A DNA stretch of 64,000 nucleotides from Pseudooceanicola atlanticus (lineage in GTDB: Bacteria > Pseudomonadota > Alphaproteobacteria > Rhodobacterales > Rhodobacteraceae). Under the pieces are notes generated by a model that worked only from the letters and a program-made list of their open reading frames with translations, made no database searches and was not told where the DNA came from. The DNA is taken from assembly GCF_000768315.1 (NCBI RefSeq), contig NZ_AQQX01000001.1, positions 1 to 64,000 on the forward strand. The letters run 5' to 3'. Within the stretch, counting starts at the first letter, position 1. Each line of letters starts with the position of its first letter. The translations under genes and the position numbers were made by a program. Shown piece by piece: positions 38,261 through 47,550 of the stretch.

Positions 38261-38366
38261 ATTTTGCCGTCATGGCGCCGCGGTCGGGTCAAGTTCATTG
38301 GACGAAGGCCACGCCGCGCGCTATGCCCGGTCGGGAGGCAGGGAGCCGCCGTCGGAAAGATCAACC

Positions 38367-39248
38367 ATGAGCCAGCAGGACGAGACAGAGACAGATCGCC
38401 CCCTTTCGCTGGAGGCCGTGCAGCCCCAGGGCATGATCCCGTCGCGGGTCTTTGCCGCGCGGTCGCTGGAAAGCCTGGAAGAGGAATACGGGTCCGACCG
38501 CAAGTTCATCTGGTCGGTGGCCCGGGCGATGCAGATCCTTCAGGCCTTCCGTCTGCGTGACGGGGCCATGGGCAACAACGAACTGTCGGAAAGCACCGGG
38601 ATCGCCAAGGCCACGGTGACCCGCCTGACCCATACCCTGACCGAGCTGGGCTATCTGAAGCGCGACGCGTCGCGCAAATATTATCCCTGCCCGACCCTGC
38701 TGACGCTGGGCTATACCGTGCTGGCCAAGCTGCGGATCCGGCAGCTGGCGCAAAGCGGTATGCAGGACCTGGCCGATACCGCCAATGCGTCCGTCGCGCT
38801 GTCATGGCCAGAGGAAGACACGATGGTCTACGTGGCCGCCAGTGCCTCGGCCGGAACGGAGGGGTTGCTGCTGGATGTCGGGTCGCGGATCAGCATGGCG
38901 AACACGGCGGCGGGGCGCGCCTACCTGGCCTGCCTGTCCGATGCCGCCTTGCAGGAAAAGTTCGACCGGTGGGAGATCCTCTATGCCGCCGACTGGCCCG
39001 CGCTGAGAGAGCAGATCCTGCGCGGGATCGAGGATGTGCGCACGAGAGGGTTCTGCATCGTCGACCGGGAATGGCGGTCCAACGTGCGGGCGGCGGCGAC
39101 GCCGGTCTATGACGCCGACCACCAGACCTACATGTCGATGAATTGCGGCGGCCCGGCCTTCGGCCTGGACCGCACCCGCCTGGAGGAGGATTACGGTCCC
39201 CGCCTGGTGCACCTGTCGGCCAAGCTGGGATGGCGGTCCCCCTGGTGA
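38367..39248 (+). CDS. IclR family transcriptional regulator
   Basis: 293 residues. After a 45-residue N-terminal extension comes a winged helix-turn-helix (SVARAMQILQAF, then GIAKATVTRLTHTLTELGYL), then the IclR ligand-binding domain with the SMANTAAGRAYLAC, RGFCIVDREW and AAATPVYD signatures. The ATG at 38367 is the first sensible start. It lies between divergent acyl-CoA ligase genes and a convergent acyl-CoA dehydrogenase. The shared 33-bp elements near two of these genes are its likely targets. Confidence 0.92.
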   Translation: MSQQDETETDRPLSLEAVQPQGMIPSRVFAARSLESLEEEYGSDRKFIWSVARAMQILQAFRLRDGAMGNNELSESTGIAKATVTRLTHTLTELGYLKRDASRKYYPCPTLLTLGYTVLAKLRIRQLAQSGMQDLADTANASVALSWPEEDTMVYVAASASAGTEGLLLDVGSRISMANTAAGRAYLACLSDAALQEKFDRWEILYAADWPALREQILRGIEDVRTRGFCIVDREWRSNVRAAATPVYDADHQTYMSMNCGGPAFGLDRTRLEEDYGPRLVHLSAKLGWRSPW

Positions 39249-39251
39249 GCG

Positions 39252-39270
39252 CGCCCCGAGAAACGGGGCG
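39252..39270. terminator. GC hairpin between convergent iclR-type and acyl-CoA dehydrogenase genes
   Basis: A perfect 7-bp stem CGCCCCG / CGGGGCG with loop AGAAA. It lacks a T tail, so its role as a terminator is uncertain. Confidence 0.4.
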
Positions 39271-39295
39271 AAAAGCCTCGGTTCAGGGTCGAAGC

Positions 39296-40456
39296 TCAGG
39301 TCAGTTCGCGTTCGCCCAGGCCGATCCCGCGACCGATGATTTCCTTCATGATCTCTGACGTGCCCGCGTAGATGCGGGCGATCCGGGCGTCGCGGAACAT
39401 GTGGCTGATCTCGTATTCATCCATGTAGCCGGCACCGCCGTGGAATTGCAGGCCGGCATCCACGACCTCGCCCTGAAGCTCGGAGCAGATGAGCTTGGCC
39501 GCCGCTGCGTCCTCGGGCGTCAGCTTGTCCTCGTTGGCCAGCATCACGCATTGATCGAGATAGGCCTGCGTCGCATCCAGCCGCGCCCGCAGGTCGGCCA
39601 TCACGAAACGGGTGTTCTGGAAGGCGCCGACCGGTTTGCCGAAGGCGCGGCGCTCCTTGATGAAATCGAGCGTCACGTCGAAGGCGGCCTGGGCGTGGGA
39701 CAGCGAGGAAATCGCGCTCATCGTGCGTTCGACGGCCAGGCATTCGGCCATGTAGGCAAAGCCCATGCCGGGATCGCCCAGCAGGTTGTCCTTGGGCACT
39801 TTCACATCGTCGAAGCGGATCTCGGCGGTGTCCTGCACCGGCAGACCCATCTTTTTCAGGTGCCGCCCGCGGGAAAAGCCAGCCATGTCGGCGGTCACCA
39901 CGAACAGCCCGATCTGGCCGCGTTTTTCGCCCGTCTTGGCGGCCACGACGAACAGGTCGCCGATGATCCCGTTGGAGATATAGGTCTTGGACCCGTTCAG
40001 CAGGTAATGATCGCCCTTGTCCTCGGCCCGGGTGCGGATCGCGGCAAGGTCGGAGCCGGTATCGGGTTCGGTCATGGCGATGGCCATGATCGTGTCGCCG
40101 CTGACCGCCCCGGGCAGGAACCGCTTCTTCTGCTCGGGCGTGGCGAAGCGGTCGAGATAGGGGCCGACCAGCATGGAATGGGCGTTGTGGAAAAAACCGA
40201 TATCGGTCCAGCGGATGGTTTCCTCCTGCAGGACCTGATCGTAGCGGATGTCACGGATACCCGGGCCGCCATATTCCTCTTCGGCCCAGAGGCAGAGCCA
40301 GCCATTGTCGCCGAAAGCCTTGAAATCCTCGCGGTCGACATGGGCCTGGTCCCGCCATTTGGCGACCTTGTCGGCCATGTTGTCCTTGAGGTAGCGGCGG
40401 ACCTGATCGCGGAACATCTCGTGTTCGGGATCGAGGTGAAGGCGGGGGAAGGGCAT
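39296..40456 (-). CDS. acyl-CoA dehydrogenase
   Basis: 386 residues. It starts MPFPRLHLDPEHEMFRDQVR. It shows IAMTEPDTGSDLAAIRTRA, YLLNGSKTYISNGI, the loop KKMGLPVQDTAEIRFDDVKVP and the end LQFHGGAGYMDEYEISHMFRDARIARIYAGTSEIMKEIIGRGLG-like segment. At the usual catalytic position it has YAGT rather than YEGT, as in isovaleryl/long-chain-type relatives whose base lies elsewhere. It is the first gene after a 320-bp non-coding gap. The adjacent upstream acyl-CoA ligase and dehydrogenase genes at 40777-43478 share its strand. Confidence 0.94.
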   Translation of the reverse strand: MPFPRLHLDPEHEMFRDQVRRYLKDNMADKVAKWRDQAHVDREDFKAFGDNGWLCLWAEEEYGGPGIRDIRYDQVLQEETIRWTDIGFFHNAHSMLVGPYLDRFATPEQKKRFLPGAVSGDTIMAIAMTEPDTGSDLAAIRTRAEDKGDHYLLNGSKTYISNGIIGDLFVVAAKTGEKRGQIGLFVVTADMAGFSRGRHLKKMGLPVQDTAEIRFDDVKVPKDNLLGDPGMGFAYMAECLAVERTMSAISSLSHAQAAFDVTLDFIKERRAFGKPVGAFQNTRFVMADLRARLDATQAYLDQCVMLANEDKLTPEDAAAAKLICSELQGEVVDAGLQFHGGAGYMDEYEISHMFRDARIARIYAGTSEIMKEIIGRGIGLGERELT

Positions 40457-40776
40457 CGGGAAATCCTTCGGTCGGTTATCTGGAAAAGGGCGGGACGCAA
40501 GCGGTGCGATCGTCGACCCGCGGGGTGGCGGACAAACGGTCGTTCGGGTGCGGTTTATCGTGAAACATGGTCGGGGCGTTTGAGGTCATCCCCGGACCCA
40601 ACCAATCGCCGCCCCGGGGGGCGGGTCGGCGGTCGCACGGCGCCTTCGGCTTGACTCCGTGCGAAGGAGCTGGCTGCTTTTGTTGCACCCAAGCTTCAAG
40701 GGACAGTCCTTTTCTTGACGAATACGCGCTAGCGATTTCGCTCAGTTGCAAGCTTTCTCGTACTGACCCGCTCACC
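40457..40776. other. non-coding region with a weak regulatory motif
   Basis: No gene with family support is seen in 320 bases. The region holds GGTTTATCGTGAAACAT (40552-40568), a weak relative of the 33-bp acyl-CoA promoter element, about 96 bases before the dehydrogenase start. It also has a 7-bp hairpin (CGCACGG 40634-40640 with CCGTGCG 40657-40663). Confidence 0.55.
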
Positions 40777-42321
40777 CTACGCATCCTTCAGTTCCGCGCG
40801 CAGGACGTGTTTCAGGACCTTGCCGGCGGGCGAGAGGGGCAGGTTGTCGACGAGCGAGATCGAGCGCGGGGCCTTGTAGCCGGCGATGGTCTGGCGGCAA
40901 TGGGCGCGGACGGCATCGAGGGTGATTTCGGCCTCTCCGGCGGGCACGATCACGGCATGGACGCGTTCGCCGAAATCCTCGTCGGGTGCGGCGACGATGG
41001 CGCAGGCGGCGACGCCGGGCATGGTCGACAGAGCGTTCTCGACCTCGGCGGAATAGACGTTTTCACCGCCCGACACGATCATGTCCTTCACCCGGTCGAC
41101 GATATGCAGATAGCCGGCGGCATCCATGAAGCCTGCATCGCCGGTGTGCAGCCAGCCGTTGTCCAGCACGGCCTCGGTTTCCTCGGGGCGGTTCCAGTAA
41201 CCCAGCATGATCTGGGGGCCGCGCACCACGATCTCTCCGACCGCGCCGACGGGCAGGTCGCGGCGGTCGGGATCGACGATGCGGACGGTGGCCGTGGCGA
41301 TGGGGCGTCCGACAGAGGTCAGCCGTTCCGCCGCGCCTTCGCCCAGGTGGTCCTTGGGCGGCAGGCAGCTGACAACTGGAGAAAATTCGGTCTGGCCATA
41401 GAGCTGCGTGAACCCGGCAGAGGGGATCGCGGACATCGCGCGGGCCAGCAGCGCGGTGTCGATGGGGGCGGCGCCGTAGCGGATCGAGATCAGGCTGGTG
41501 AGGTCGCGGCTGGCGACGTCCGGGTGATCCAGCAGCCAGCGCAGCATGGTGGGCACGACGAACAGGTCGCCGATCTTCTCGGCCTCGATCAGCCGCAGGG
41601 TTTCGCCGGGATCGAAGGCGGGGGTGATGACCTGCGGGGCGCGGCGGAAGGCGAACTGGAAGATCGTGCCGACCCCGCCGATATGGAAGAACGGCGCGAC
41701 ATGCAGGCCCGGCGCGTCACCGCCATGGCCGCCCGCCGCCGACACGGCCAGCGCGCCGGTGGCGATATTGGCATGGCTGAGCATCACGCCCTTGGGCCGG
41801 CCGGTCGTGCCGCCGGTATAGAGCAGCGCCGCCATGTCGTCGCCCTGCCGCCCGGCATCGTCGACGGGGTCATGGTTGGCGATCAGGTCTTCGTAATCGA
41901 GCATCCCGTCAGGGGCGGCCCCGTCCCCCGCATGGATCACATGCGTCAGGTTGGGGGCGAGGCCGCGCAGCTCCGCCACCATGGGGGCGAAGCTGTCATC
42001 CACGAGCAGCATACGGGTGTCGCTGTCCGTGAACGAAAACGCCATCTCCTGCGCGGACCAGCGGGCATTGACCGGATTGATCACGCCGCCGGCCCAGAGG
42101 GTGGCAAAGACATATTCGACATAGCGGTCGGAATTCGCCGCCAGCATCGCCACGCGGTCCCCCGGCCCCACCCCGAGCGCCCGCAACGCCCCGGCCAGCC
42201 GGGTGATACGGTCCGCGAAGTCGGCGTTGCTGCGCCGCCTGTCGCCGAAGATCGTGAACAGGTCCGCCGGGCGTTCGCTGGCGGCCTTTCCGATCGGCTG
42301 GGTGAGGGAGAGGCCGGGCAT
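40777..42321 (-). CDS. acyl-CoA ligase (AMP-forming, ANL superfamily)
   Basis: 514 residues. It has the P-loop LLYTGGTTGRPKGVMLSH, LYGQTEFSPV, the hinge GWLHTGDAGFMD followed by VDRVKDMIVSGGENVYSAEVE, and the late lysine in SPAGKVLKHVLR. It makes an acyl-CoA from an organic acid. Its ATG (42321) overlaps the TGA of the upstream acyl-CoA dehydrogenase, so the pair is translationally coupled and probably works on the same substrate in succession. Confidence 0.93.
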   Translation of the reverse strand: MPGLSLTQPIGKAASERPADLFTIFGDRRRSNADFADRITRLAGALRALGVGPGDRVAMLAANSDRYVEYVFATLWAGGVINPVNARWSAQEMAFSFTDSDTRMLLVDDSFAPMVAELRGLAPNLTHVIHAGDGAAPDGMLDYEDLIANHDPVDDAGRQGDDMAALLYTGGTTGRPKGVMLSHANIATGALAVSAAGGHGGDAPGLHVAPFFHIGGVGTIFQFAFRRAPQVITPAFDPGETLRLIEAEKIGDLFVVPTMLRWLLDHPDVASRDLTSLISIRYGAAPIDTALLARAMSAIPSAGFTQLYGQTEFSPVVSCLPPKDHLGEGAAERLTSVGRPIATATVRIVDPDRRDLPVGAVGEIVVRGPQIMLGYWNRPEETEAVLDNGWLHTGDAGFMDAAGYLHIVDRVKDMIVSGGENVYSAEVENALSTMPGVAACAIVAAPDEDFGERVHAVIVPAGEAEITLDAVRAHCRQTIAGYKAPRSISLVDNLPLSPAGKVLKHVLRAELKDA

Positions 42322-43478
42322 CAGTTGCGCTGCCGGTCGTCGAGGCCGAGGCCCCGCCCGATGATCTCGCGCATGATCTCGGACGTGCCGGCATAGATGC
42401 GGCTGATCCGGGCATCGCGGTAGAGGCGCGAGATCTCGTATTCGTCCATATAGCCCGCGCCGCCATGCAGCTGGAGGCATTCATCGACCACGCGGCCCTC
42501 CACCTCGGAGGTATAGAGCTTGGCCTCGGCGGCCATTTCCGCGGTCAGGCGTCCGGCCATGTGTTCGCGGGCGCAATGGTCGGTCAGCGCCCATGCGGCA
42601 TCCAGTTCGGTGCGCATCGAGGCCATCTTGAACCGGGAGTTCTGGAAGGTGCCGACGGCCTTGCCGAAGGCGCGGCGTTCCATGATGAATTCCATGGTGA
42701 TGTTGAAGGCATGTTCGGCCCGCGCGACGAAGCCGACGGCGCCGATCAGGCGTTCCTCGGCCAGGTTCATCATCATGGTCTTGAAGCCGCCCTTGGGATC
42801 GCCCAGCACGTTTTCCTTGGGCACCTTCACGTCGTCGAAGAACAGCTCCGCCGTGTCCTGGCTTTCGAGGCCCAGCTTCTTGAGGTTGCGGCCGCGGGCA
42901 AAGCCGGGGCTGTCGGTCTCCACCCAGAAAAGCCCGACCTCGTGGCTGGCCTCGGGGTTGGTCTTGGCGGCGACCAGCACCAGGTCGGTGAGGAAGCCGT
43001 TCGAGATATAGGTCTTGGAGCCGTTGAGGACCCAGTGATCCTCGTGTTCGACGGCGCGGGTCTTGATGCCGGCCAGGTCCGACCCGGTGCCGGGTTCGGT
43101 CATCGCGATGGCCAGGACCGTATCGCCCGAGACGGCGCCGGGCATGTATTTCTTGCGCTGCGCGTCATCCGCGAAGTTCTGCAGGTAGGGGCCGACGATG
43201 CGGTTGTGCAGGCCCAGGAAGAAGCCCGGTTCACGCGGCCCGATCTCTTCGGTCAGGATCATGTCGTAGCGGAAATCGTTGAGGGCCAGGCCGCCATAGG
43301 CCTCGTCGGCATACATGCAGAGGAACCCCTGCTCGCCGGCGCTTTTCCAGATGTCGCGGCTGACGCTGCCGTCTTCGCGCCAGGCCTCGGCATGGGGGAA
43401 GACCTCTGCCTCGGCCCAGGCCCGGACGGATTTCCGGAAAATCTCGTGTTCTTCGTCATAGATCGTGCGGTTCAGCAT
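42321..43478 (-). CDS. acyl-CoA dehydrogenase
   Basis: 385 residues. It is clearly a paralogue of the product of 39296-40456, with the same opening pattern (YDEEHEIFRKSVR), AIAMTEPGTGSDLAGIKTRA, LNGSKTYISNGF and the ending LQLHGGAGYMDEYEISRLYRDARISRIYAGTSEI. FAD-dependent, delivering electrons to ETF. GGAGG precedes the ATG. It is coupled to the following acyl-CoA ligase and lies 85 bases after the livJ-type gene, with a GC hairpin (43530-43552) between. Confidence 0.94.
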   Translation of the reverse strand: MLNRTIYDEEHEIFRKSVRAWAEAEVFPHAEAWREDGSVSRDIWKSAGEQGFLCMYADEAYGGLALNDFRYDMILTEEIGPREPGFFLGLHNRIVGPYLQNFADDAQRKKYMPGAVSGDTVLAIAMTEPGTGSDLAGIKTRAVEHEDHWVLNGSKTYISNGFLTDLVLVAAKTNPEASHEVGLFWVETDSPGFARGRNLKKLGLESQDTAELFFDDVKVPKENVLGDPKGGFKTMMMNLAEERLIGAVGFVARAEHAFNITMEFIMERRAFGKAVGTFQNSRFKMASMRTELDAAWALTDHCAREHMAGRLTAEMAAEAKLYTSEVEGRVVDECLQLHGGAGYMDEYEISRLYRDARISRIYAGTSEIMREIIGRGLGLDDRQRN

Positions 43479-43563
43479 CGGGGCCTCCGGCTGATTGTGA
43501 GTGGATTATTTTGTGGAAACAGTGGGTTGGCGGGGCGGTCGCGCCGCCCCGCGCAAAGTCATG

Positions 43564-44727
43564 TCATTCGATGGTCTGAACGAGCACCCAGGAGCCGTTC
43601 TCGATCCGGTTCACGAAGACCTCGTCCGCGGCCTCGTGATCGGTAGCGGAGAAATCGACGTGGTTGCCGGCGATCTTGTCCTCGTAATCCAGCGTCTCCA
43701 TCGCGGCGATGAAGCTTTCGCGGGTCAGGTCGGGACCGGCCGCTTCGAGGGCTGCGACCATGATGCCCGCGCCCGCGCGACCCAAAAGGGCGCCGGTGCC
43801 GGGATAGTCTTCGCCGGTGGCGGCCTTGTATTGTTCGACCCAGGCGGCAACCTCGGGTTCACCGAGGCGTGCCTCGAGATCCTGCCAGCCGGCGGCGGAA
43901 TAGACCCCGTCCATCACGCCCTGGGCCGCCAGGCCCTTGGCGACGACGGTATGGAACCCGGCGGAGGAGAGCATGAATTTCAGGTCATCCATGCCCAGCT
44001 TGCGCGCGGTGGTGATGGCGTTGATCATCTGGCTGATGCCAAGCGCCATGCCCACGGTGTCGCAGCCGGATTCCTTGACGCGGCCAAGCGCGCCGGTGAA
44101 GTCGCTTTCGTCGGGCTTGTGACCGATTTCCGCGCCCAGTTCGATGTCGCCGGCATCGGCCAGTTCATGCACCGCGGCCTCGATTTCCTTGCCGAAGTCG
44201 GTGGGCAGGATCATCAGGCAGACCTTCTGGGTGCCTTCGTTTTCCTGCATGTAGGCGATCGCGGCCTTCACGGCAGCATAGTAGGAGGCGGTGCCGGCGA
44301 ATTTCCACGGCTCCAGCGGTTCGACCATCTGGCGTGCGGCGGTGATGGGCGACACGTTGGGCACGCCCTGCGGCCCCATCATCTGGAACATCGCCAGGTT
44401 CTGCGGCGTGCCGAGGTTCAGCAGCATCGCGAAGACCTGGTCGCGGTTGATCAGCTTGTTGGCGGCCTGCGCGGCCTTGGGCACCTGGTAGCCGTGATCC
44501 TCGACGATATAGGTGATCTTGCGGCCATGGACGCCGCCATTGGCGTTGACCTCGTCGAAATAGGCCTTGGCGGCAGACACCGCCGGAACCGAGAACGGCG
44601 CGAAGATGCCCGAAAGGTCATGCGCCCCGCCGATCTTGATCTCGTCGTCGGTCACGCCCGGCGCCTGGGCCAGCAGCGGCGAGGCGGCAAGCGTCGCGGC
44701 GGCAGCCAATGATTTGAGATATTTCAT
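43564..44727 (-). CDS. branched-chain amino acid-type ABC transporter substrate-binding protein
   Basis: 387 residues. The signal peptide (MKYLKSLAAAATLAASPLLA) is followed by the LivJ/HAAT opening GVTDDEIKIGGAHDLSGIFAPF, then INRDQVFAMLLNLGTPQN and other type I periplasmic-binding-fold segments. It binds the solute for the livHMGF permease encoded just upstream. With an acyl-CoA ligase in the same operon, the ligand is more likely an organic or aromatic acid than an amino acid. GGGAGG precedes the ATG. Confidence 0.92.
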   Translation of the reverse strand: MKYLKSLAAAATLAASPLLAQAPGVTDDEIKIGGAHDLSGIFAPFSVPAVSAAKAYFDEVNANGGVHGRKITYIVEDHGYQVPKAAQAANKLINRDQVFAMLLNLGTPQNLAMFQMMGPQGVPNVSPITAARQMVEPLEPWKFAGTASYYAAVKAAIAYMQENEGTQKVCLMILPTDFGKEIEAAVHELADAGDIELGAEIGHKPDESDFTGALGRVKESGCDTVGMALGISQMINAITTARKLGMDDLKFMLSSAGFHTVVAKGLAAQGVMDGVYSAAGWQDLEARLGEPEVAAWVEQYKAATGEDYPGTGALLGRAGAGIMVAALEAAGPDLTRESFIAAMETLDYEDKIAGNHVDFSATDHEAADEVFVNRIENGSWVLVQTIE

Positions 44728-44754
44728 TCTTTCCTCCCTTATATGACCTTTTGG

Positions 44755-46584
44755 TCAGTACATCTCGTCGATCAGCGCGGCGTGGCGCTGGTTCACGAAA
44801 TTCCGTTTCAGCTTCATGGTGGGCGTCAGTTCCTCGTCCTCGGCCGTCAGAAGCACGTCGATCAGGCGGAAATCCTTGATCTGTTCCACCTGGGCGAAAT
44901 CCTTGTTGGTCGCGGCGACGACGCCGCCGATCAGGTCGCGGACCTCCTGCGCGCGGGTCAGCGACGCGAAATCCGAGAAGGGGATCTGCCGGTCCTGGGC
45001 AAATTTCTCGACGTTTTCCTGGTCGATCATGACGAGGCAGGTCAGGTATTTGCGCCGGTCCCCGATCACCACCGCGTCCGAGATATAGGGGCTGAACTTC
45101 AGCTTGCTCTCGATCTCGGCGGGGGTGATGTTCTTGCCGCCCGCGGTGATGATGATGTCCTTGAGACGCCCGGTGATCGTCAGGGCGCCATCGTTGCCGA
45201 TGCGGCCGACGTCGCCGGTGCGCAGCCAGCCATCCTCGGTCATCGTCTCGGCGGTCTTTTCCGGCTTGTTCCAGTAGCCGCCAAAGACGCAGGGGCCACC
45301 GACCAGCAATTCGCCGTTGTCGTCGATGCGCAGGCTCACGCCGGGCAGGGCGGGACCGACCGTGCCGATGCGGTTGTCCTCCACCGTGTTGACGGTGGCG
45401 ACGCCGGCGGTTTCGGTCATCCCGTAGCCTTCGACCAGCGGCACGCCGAGCGCGGCAAACCAGTGGATCAGGTCGGGCGAGATCGGTGCCGCGCCCGAGG
45501 TCACGCGGCGCGCATTTGCCAGCCCCAGCATCCGGCGCAGGTTGGACAGGACGGTGACATCCGCGATCCAATGCGCCAGGCGCAGCCCGGTGCCCGGGTT
45601 TTCGGCCTGCGAATAGCGCGTGCCGACCTTCAGCGCCCAGTCGAAGGCGCGTGCGCCGACCGGCCCGGCCTCTGACCGCAGGATCATCACGCGGGAATAG
45701 ATCTTTTCCCAGATGCGGGGGACGCCGGCGAAACTGTCCGGGCTGACCTCCTGCAGGTTGTCGAAGACGGTTTCGGGGCTTTCGGCGAAATTGACGGTAC
45801 AGCCATTGGCAATCGGCGCCTCGACCGAGACCAGCCGTTCCAGAACGTGACAGAGCGGCAGGAAGCACAGCAGGTTGTCGGTTTCGCGGAAATCCAGAAG
45901 CTCGTTCCCGGCCTTGAGCTGGAAGATCATGTTGCGGTGCGTGATCATCGCGCCCTTGGGCGGCCCGGTCGTGCCGGAGGTGTAGATCAGCATGCGGGGA
46001 TCCTCGGGGCGGATCGTCTTCATCGCCTCTTCGAACTTGCCGGGAGTGCTGGCCTCTTCGGCGTCGCCCATCTCGTAAAGCTCGTCGAGGAACATGACCT
46101 GTGGGTCCGAGAATTCGGCCAGCCCCTCGCGTTCCATCACGACGACCTTTTCGATGCCGGGCATGTCGGCGCGGGCCTCGAGATACTTGTCGAGCTGTTC
46201 GTCGTTTTCGACAAACAGCACCCGCGCGCCGCTGTCCTGGCACAGGTAGGCCAGCTGGGACGCGCTGTCGGTGGTGTAGACGCCGGCGGGAATGCCGCCG
46301 ATCGCCGCCGTGCCGAGATCGATATAGAGCCATTCGCGGCGGTCTTCGGACAGGATCAGGACCGGCTCGCCCTTCTGCACGCCAAGCTTTTGCAGCGCGC
46401 GGCCGATCTTGCGGGCATGGTCGTAATAGTCGCGCCAGGAATAGGCCTGCCAGATGCCAAGCTCTTTCTCGCGATGCGCGACGCGGTCCCCGTATTTGGC
46501 ACAGCGATCGGCCCATAGGGCGGTGATCGTTTCGTGCCCGTCGAAGCTGAGGTATTCCGAGATATTCACCGGGCTCATCTCCAT
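44755..46584 (-). CDS. long-chain-type acyl-CoA synthetase (AMP-forming)
   Basis: 609 residues from the ATG at 46584. The frame stays open to 47508 only because it is antisense-like over livF. It contains LIYTSGTTGPPKGAMITH, EGYGMTETAGVATVN, the hinge GWLRTGDVGRI followed by TGRLKDIIITAGGKNITPAEIE, and the C-terminal PTMKLKRNFV typical of FadD15/FAA1-like ligases. It overlaps livF by ten bases. Position inside the liv operon suggests it traps the imported acid as its CoA ester. Confidence 0.93.
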   Translation of the reverse strand: MEMSPVNISEYLSFDGHETITALWADRCAKYGDRVAHREKELGIWQAYSWRDYYDHARKIGRALQKLGVQKGEPVLILSEDRREWLYIDLGTAAIGGIPAGVYTTDSASQLAYLCQDSGARVLFVENDEQLDKYLEARADMPGIEKVVVMEREGLAEFSDPQVMFLDELYEMGDAEEASTPGKFEEAMKTIRPEDPRMLIYTSGTTGPPKGAMITHRNMIFQLKAGNELLDFRETDNLLCFLPLCHVLERLVSVEAPIANGCTVNFAESPETVFDNLQEVSPDSFAGVPRIWEKIYSRVMILRSEAGPVGARAFDWALKVGTRYSQAENPGTGLRLAHWIADVTVLSNLRRMLGLANARRVTSGAAPISPDLIHWFAALGVPLVEGYGMTETAGVATVNTVEDNRIGTVGPALPGVSLRIDDNGELLVGGPCVFGGYWNKPEKTAETMTEDGWLRTGDVGRIGNDGALTITGRLKDIIITAGGKNITPAEIESKLKFSPYISDAVVIGDRRKYLTCLVMIDQENVEKFAQDRQIPFSDFASLTRAQEVRDLIGGVVAATNKDFAQVEQIKDFRLIDVLLTAEDEELTPTMKLKRNFVNQRHAALIDEMY

Positions 46585-47336
46585 GTCTTGCGCCTTTTCC
46601 AGCGTTTCTGGTCGCGCTGCGTTTCGCCGGTCTTGCCCAGGTAGAATTCCTGGATGTCGTCCGAGGCGCGCAGTTTCTCGGTGCTGCCGGCCATCACGAT
46701 CCGGCCCATTTCCAGCACGTATCCGGTATGGGCCGTGGCCAGCGCGATATGGGCGTTCTGTTCCACCAGCAGCATGGTGACGCCCTGTTCGGCGTTGAGC
46801 CGGGCGATGATGTCGAAGATCTCCTGCGTCAGCAGCGGCGACAGGCCGAGGCTGGGTTCGTCCAGCATCATCAGCTTGGGACGGGCCATCAGGCCACGGC
46901 CGATGGCCAGCATCTGTTGCTGCCCGCCCGACAGGAAGCCCGCGGCCTGGCGGCGGCGTTCCTTGAGGATCGGGAAATACTGGTAGACCAGCTCCATGTC
47001 CTCGGCGGAGCTGTCGCGGCGGGTGAAGGCGCCGAGCTTCAGGTTCTCCTCGATGGTGAGGTAGGGAAAGACCTCGCGGCCCTCGGGGACCAGAGCGATG
47101 CCCTTCTGCACGACGCGGTCGGGGTCGAGCCCGCCGATCTGGTCGCCCATGAAGGTGATGTTGCCCTTTTCGGGGTCCATCAGCCCGGCGATGGTCTTCA
47201 TCAGGGTCGTCTTGCCGGCGCCGTTGGCGCCGAGGATGGTGACGATTTCCCCCTGTTCGACGTCGATGGAGACCCCGCGCAGGGCCATGATCGCGCCGTA
47301 GAAGGTTTCGAGGTTGCGGACGGAAAGGACGGTCAT
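46575..47336 (-). CDS. livF: LivF-type ABC transporter ATP-binding protein
   Basis: 253 residues. Walker A GANGAGKTT (residue 36), Q-loop region, LivF-type PEGREVFPYLTIEENL, signature LSGGQQQMLAIGRGL and Walker B LMMLDEPSLGLSP are complete. AAGGAG lies seven bases before the ATG at 47336. It carries a basic C-terminal tail (TQRDQKRWKRRKTWR) overlapping the next gene. It pairs with LivG to power the importer. Confidence 0.94.
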   Translation of the reverse strand: MTVLSVRNLETFYGAIMALRGVSIDVEQGEIVTILGANGAGKTTLMKTIAGLMDPEKGNITFMGDQIGGLDPDRVVQKGIALVPEGREVFPYLTIEENLKLGAFTRRDSSAEDMELVYQYFPILKERRRQAAGFLSGGQQQMLAIGRGLMARPKLMMLDEPSLGLSPLLTQEIFDIIARLNAEQGVTMLLVEQNAHIALATAHTGYVLEMGRIVMAGSTEKLRASDDIQEFYLGKTGETQRDQKRWKRRKTWR

Positions 47337-47396
47337 GCGGTGGCTCCTTTCCAGGTTGTGATCTGGGCTTGTCTGGCACGGGCGACCAGCCCGGGC

Positions 47397-47523
47397 CGCG
47401 CCCTCCCCTCCCCCAGGGAGGGCGCCTTGGCGACGTCGCTTGCCGCACATCTGTTCTTCGAAGCTTGAGAGATAAACCGCCAGGCCACCGGCGTTGCTTG
47501 GCGCCCACCCAGGGGAGGGCGCG
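47397..47523. repeat. palindromic insertion-like element between livF and livG
   Basis: Ends are a perfect 13-bp inverted repeat, CGCGCCCTCCCCT (47397-47409) and AGGGGAGGGCGCG (47511-47523). The left end also folds on itself as a 10-bp hairpin, GCGCCCTCCC with GGGAGGGCGC (47416-47425). The element fills the 214-bp gap between two genes that are normally close. Confidence 0.6.
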
Positions 47524-47550
47524 TCCCTTCGAGCTGAGGTTCGACCGTCA

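Noticed and set aside
43530-43552. Terminator after the livJ-type gene
   Set aside because: A 9-bp hairpin (GCGGGGCGG/CCGCCCCGC) exists but without a T run on the minus strand, so read-through into the next dehydrogenase-ligase pair remains possible.
44755-47508. A 917-residue ligase fusion
   Set aside because: The N-terminal 300 residues are an out-of-frame shadow of livF rich in Arg/Pro; the ligase begins at 46584.
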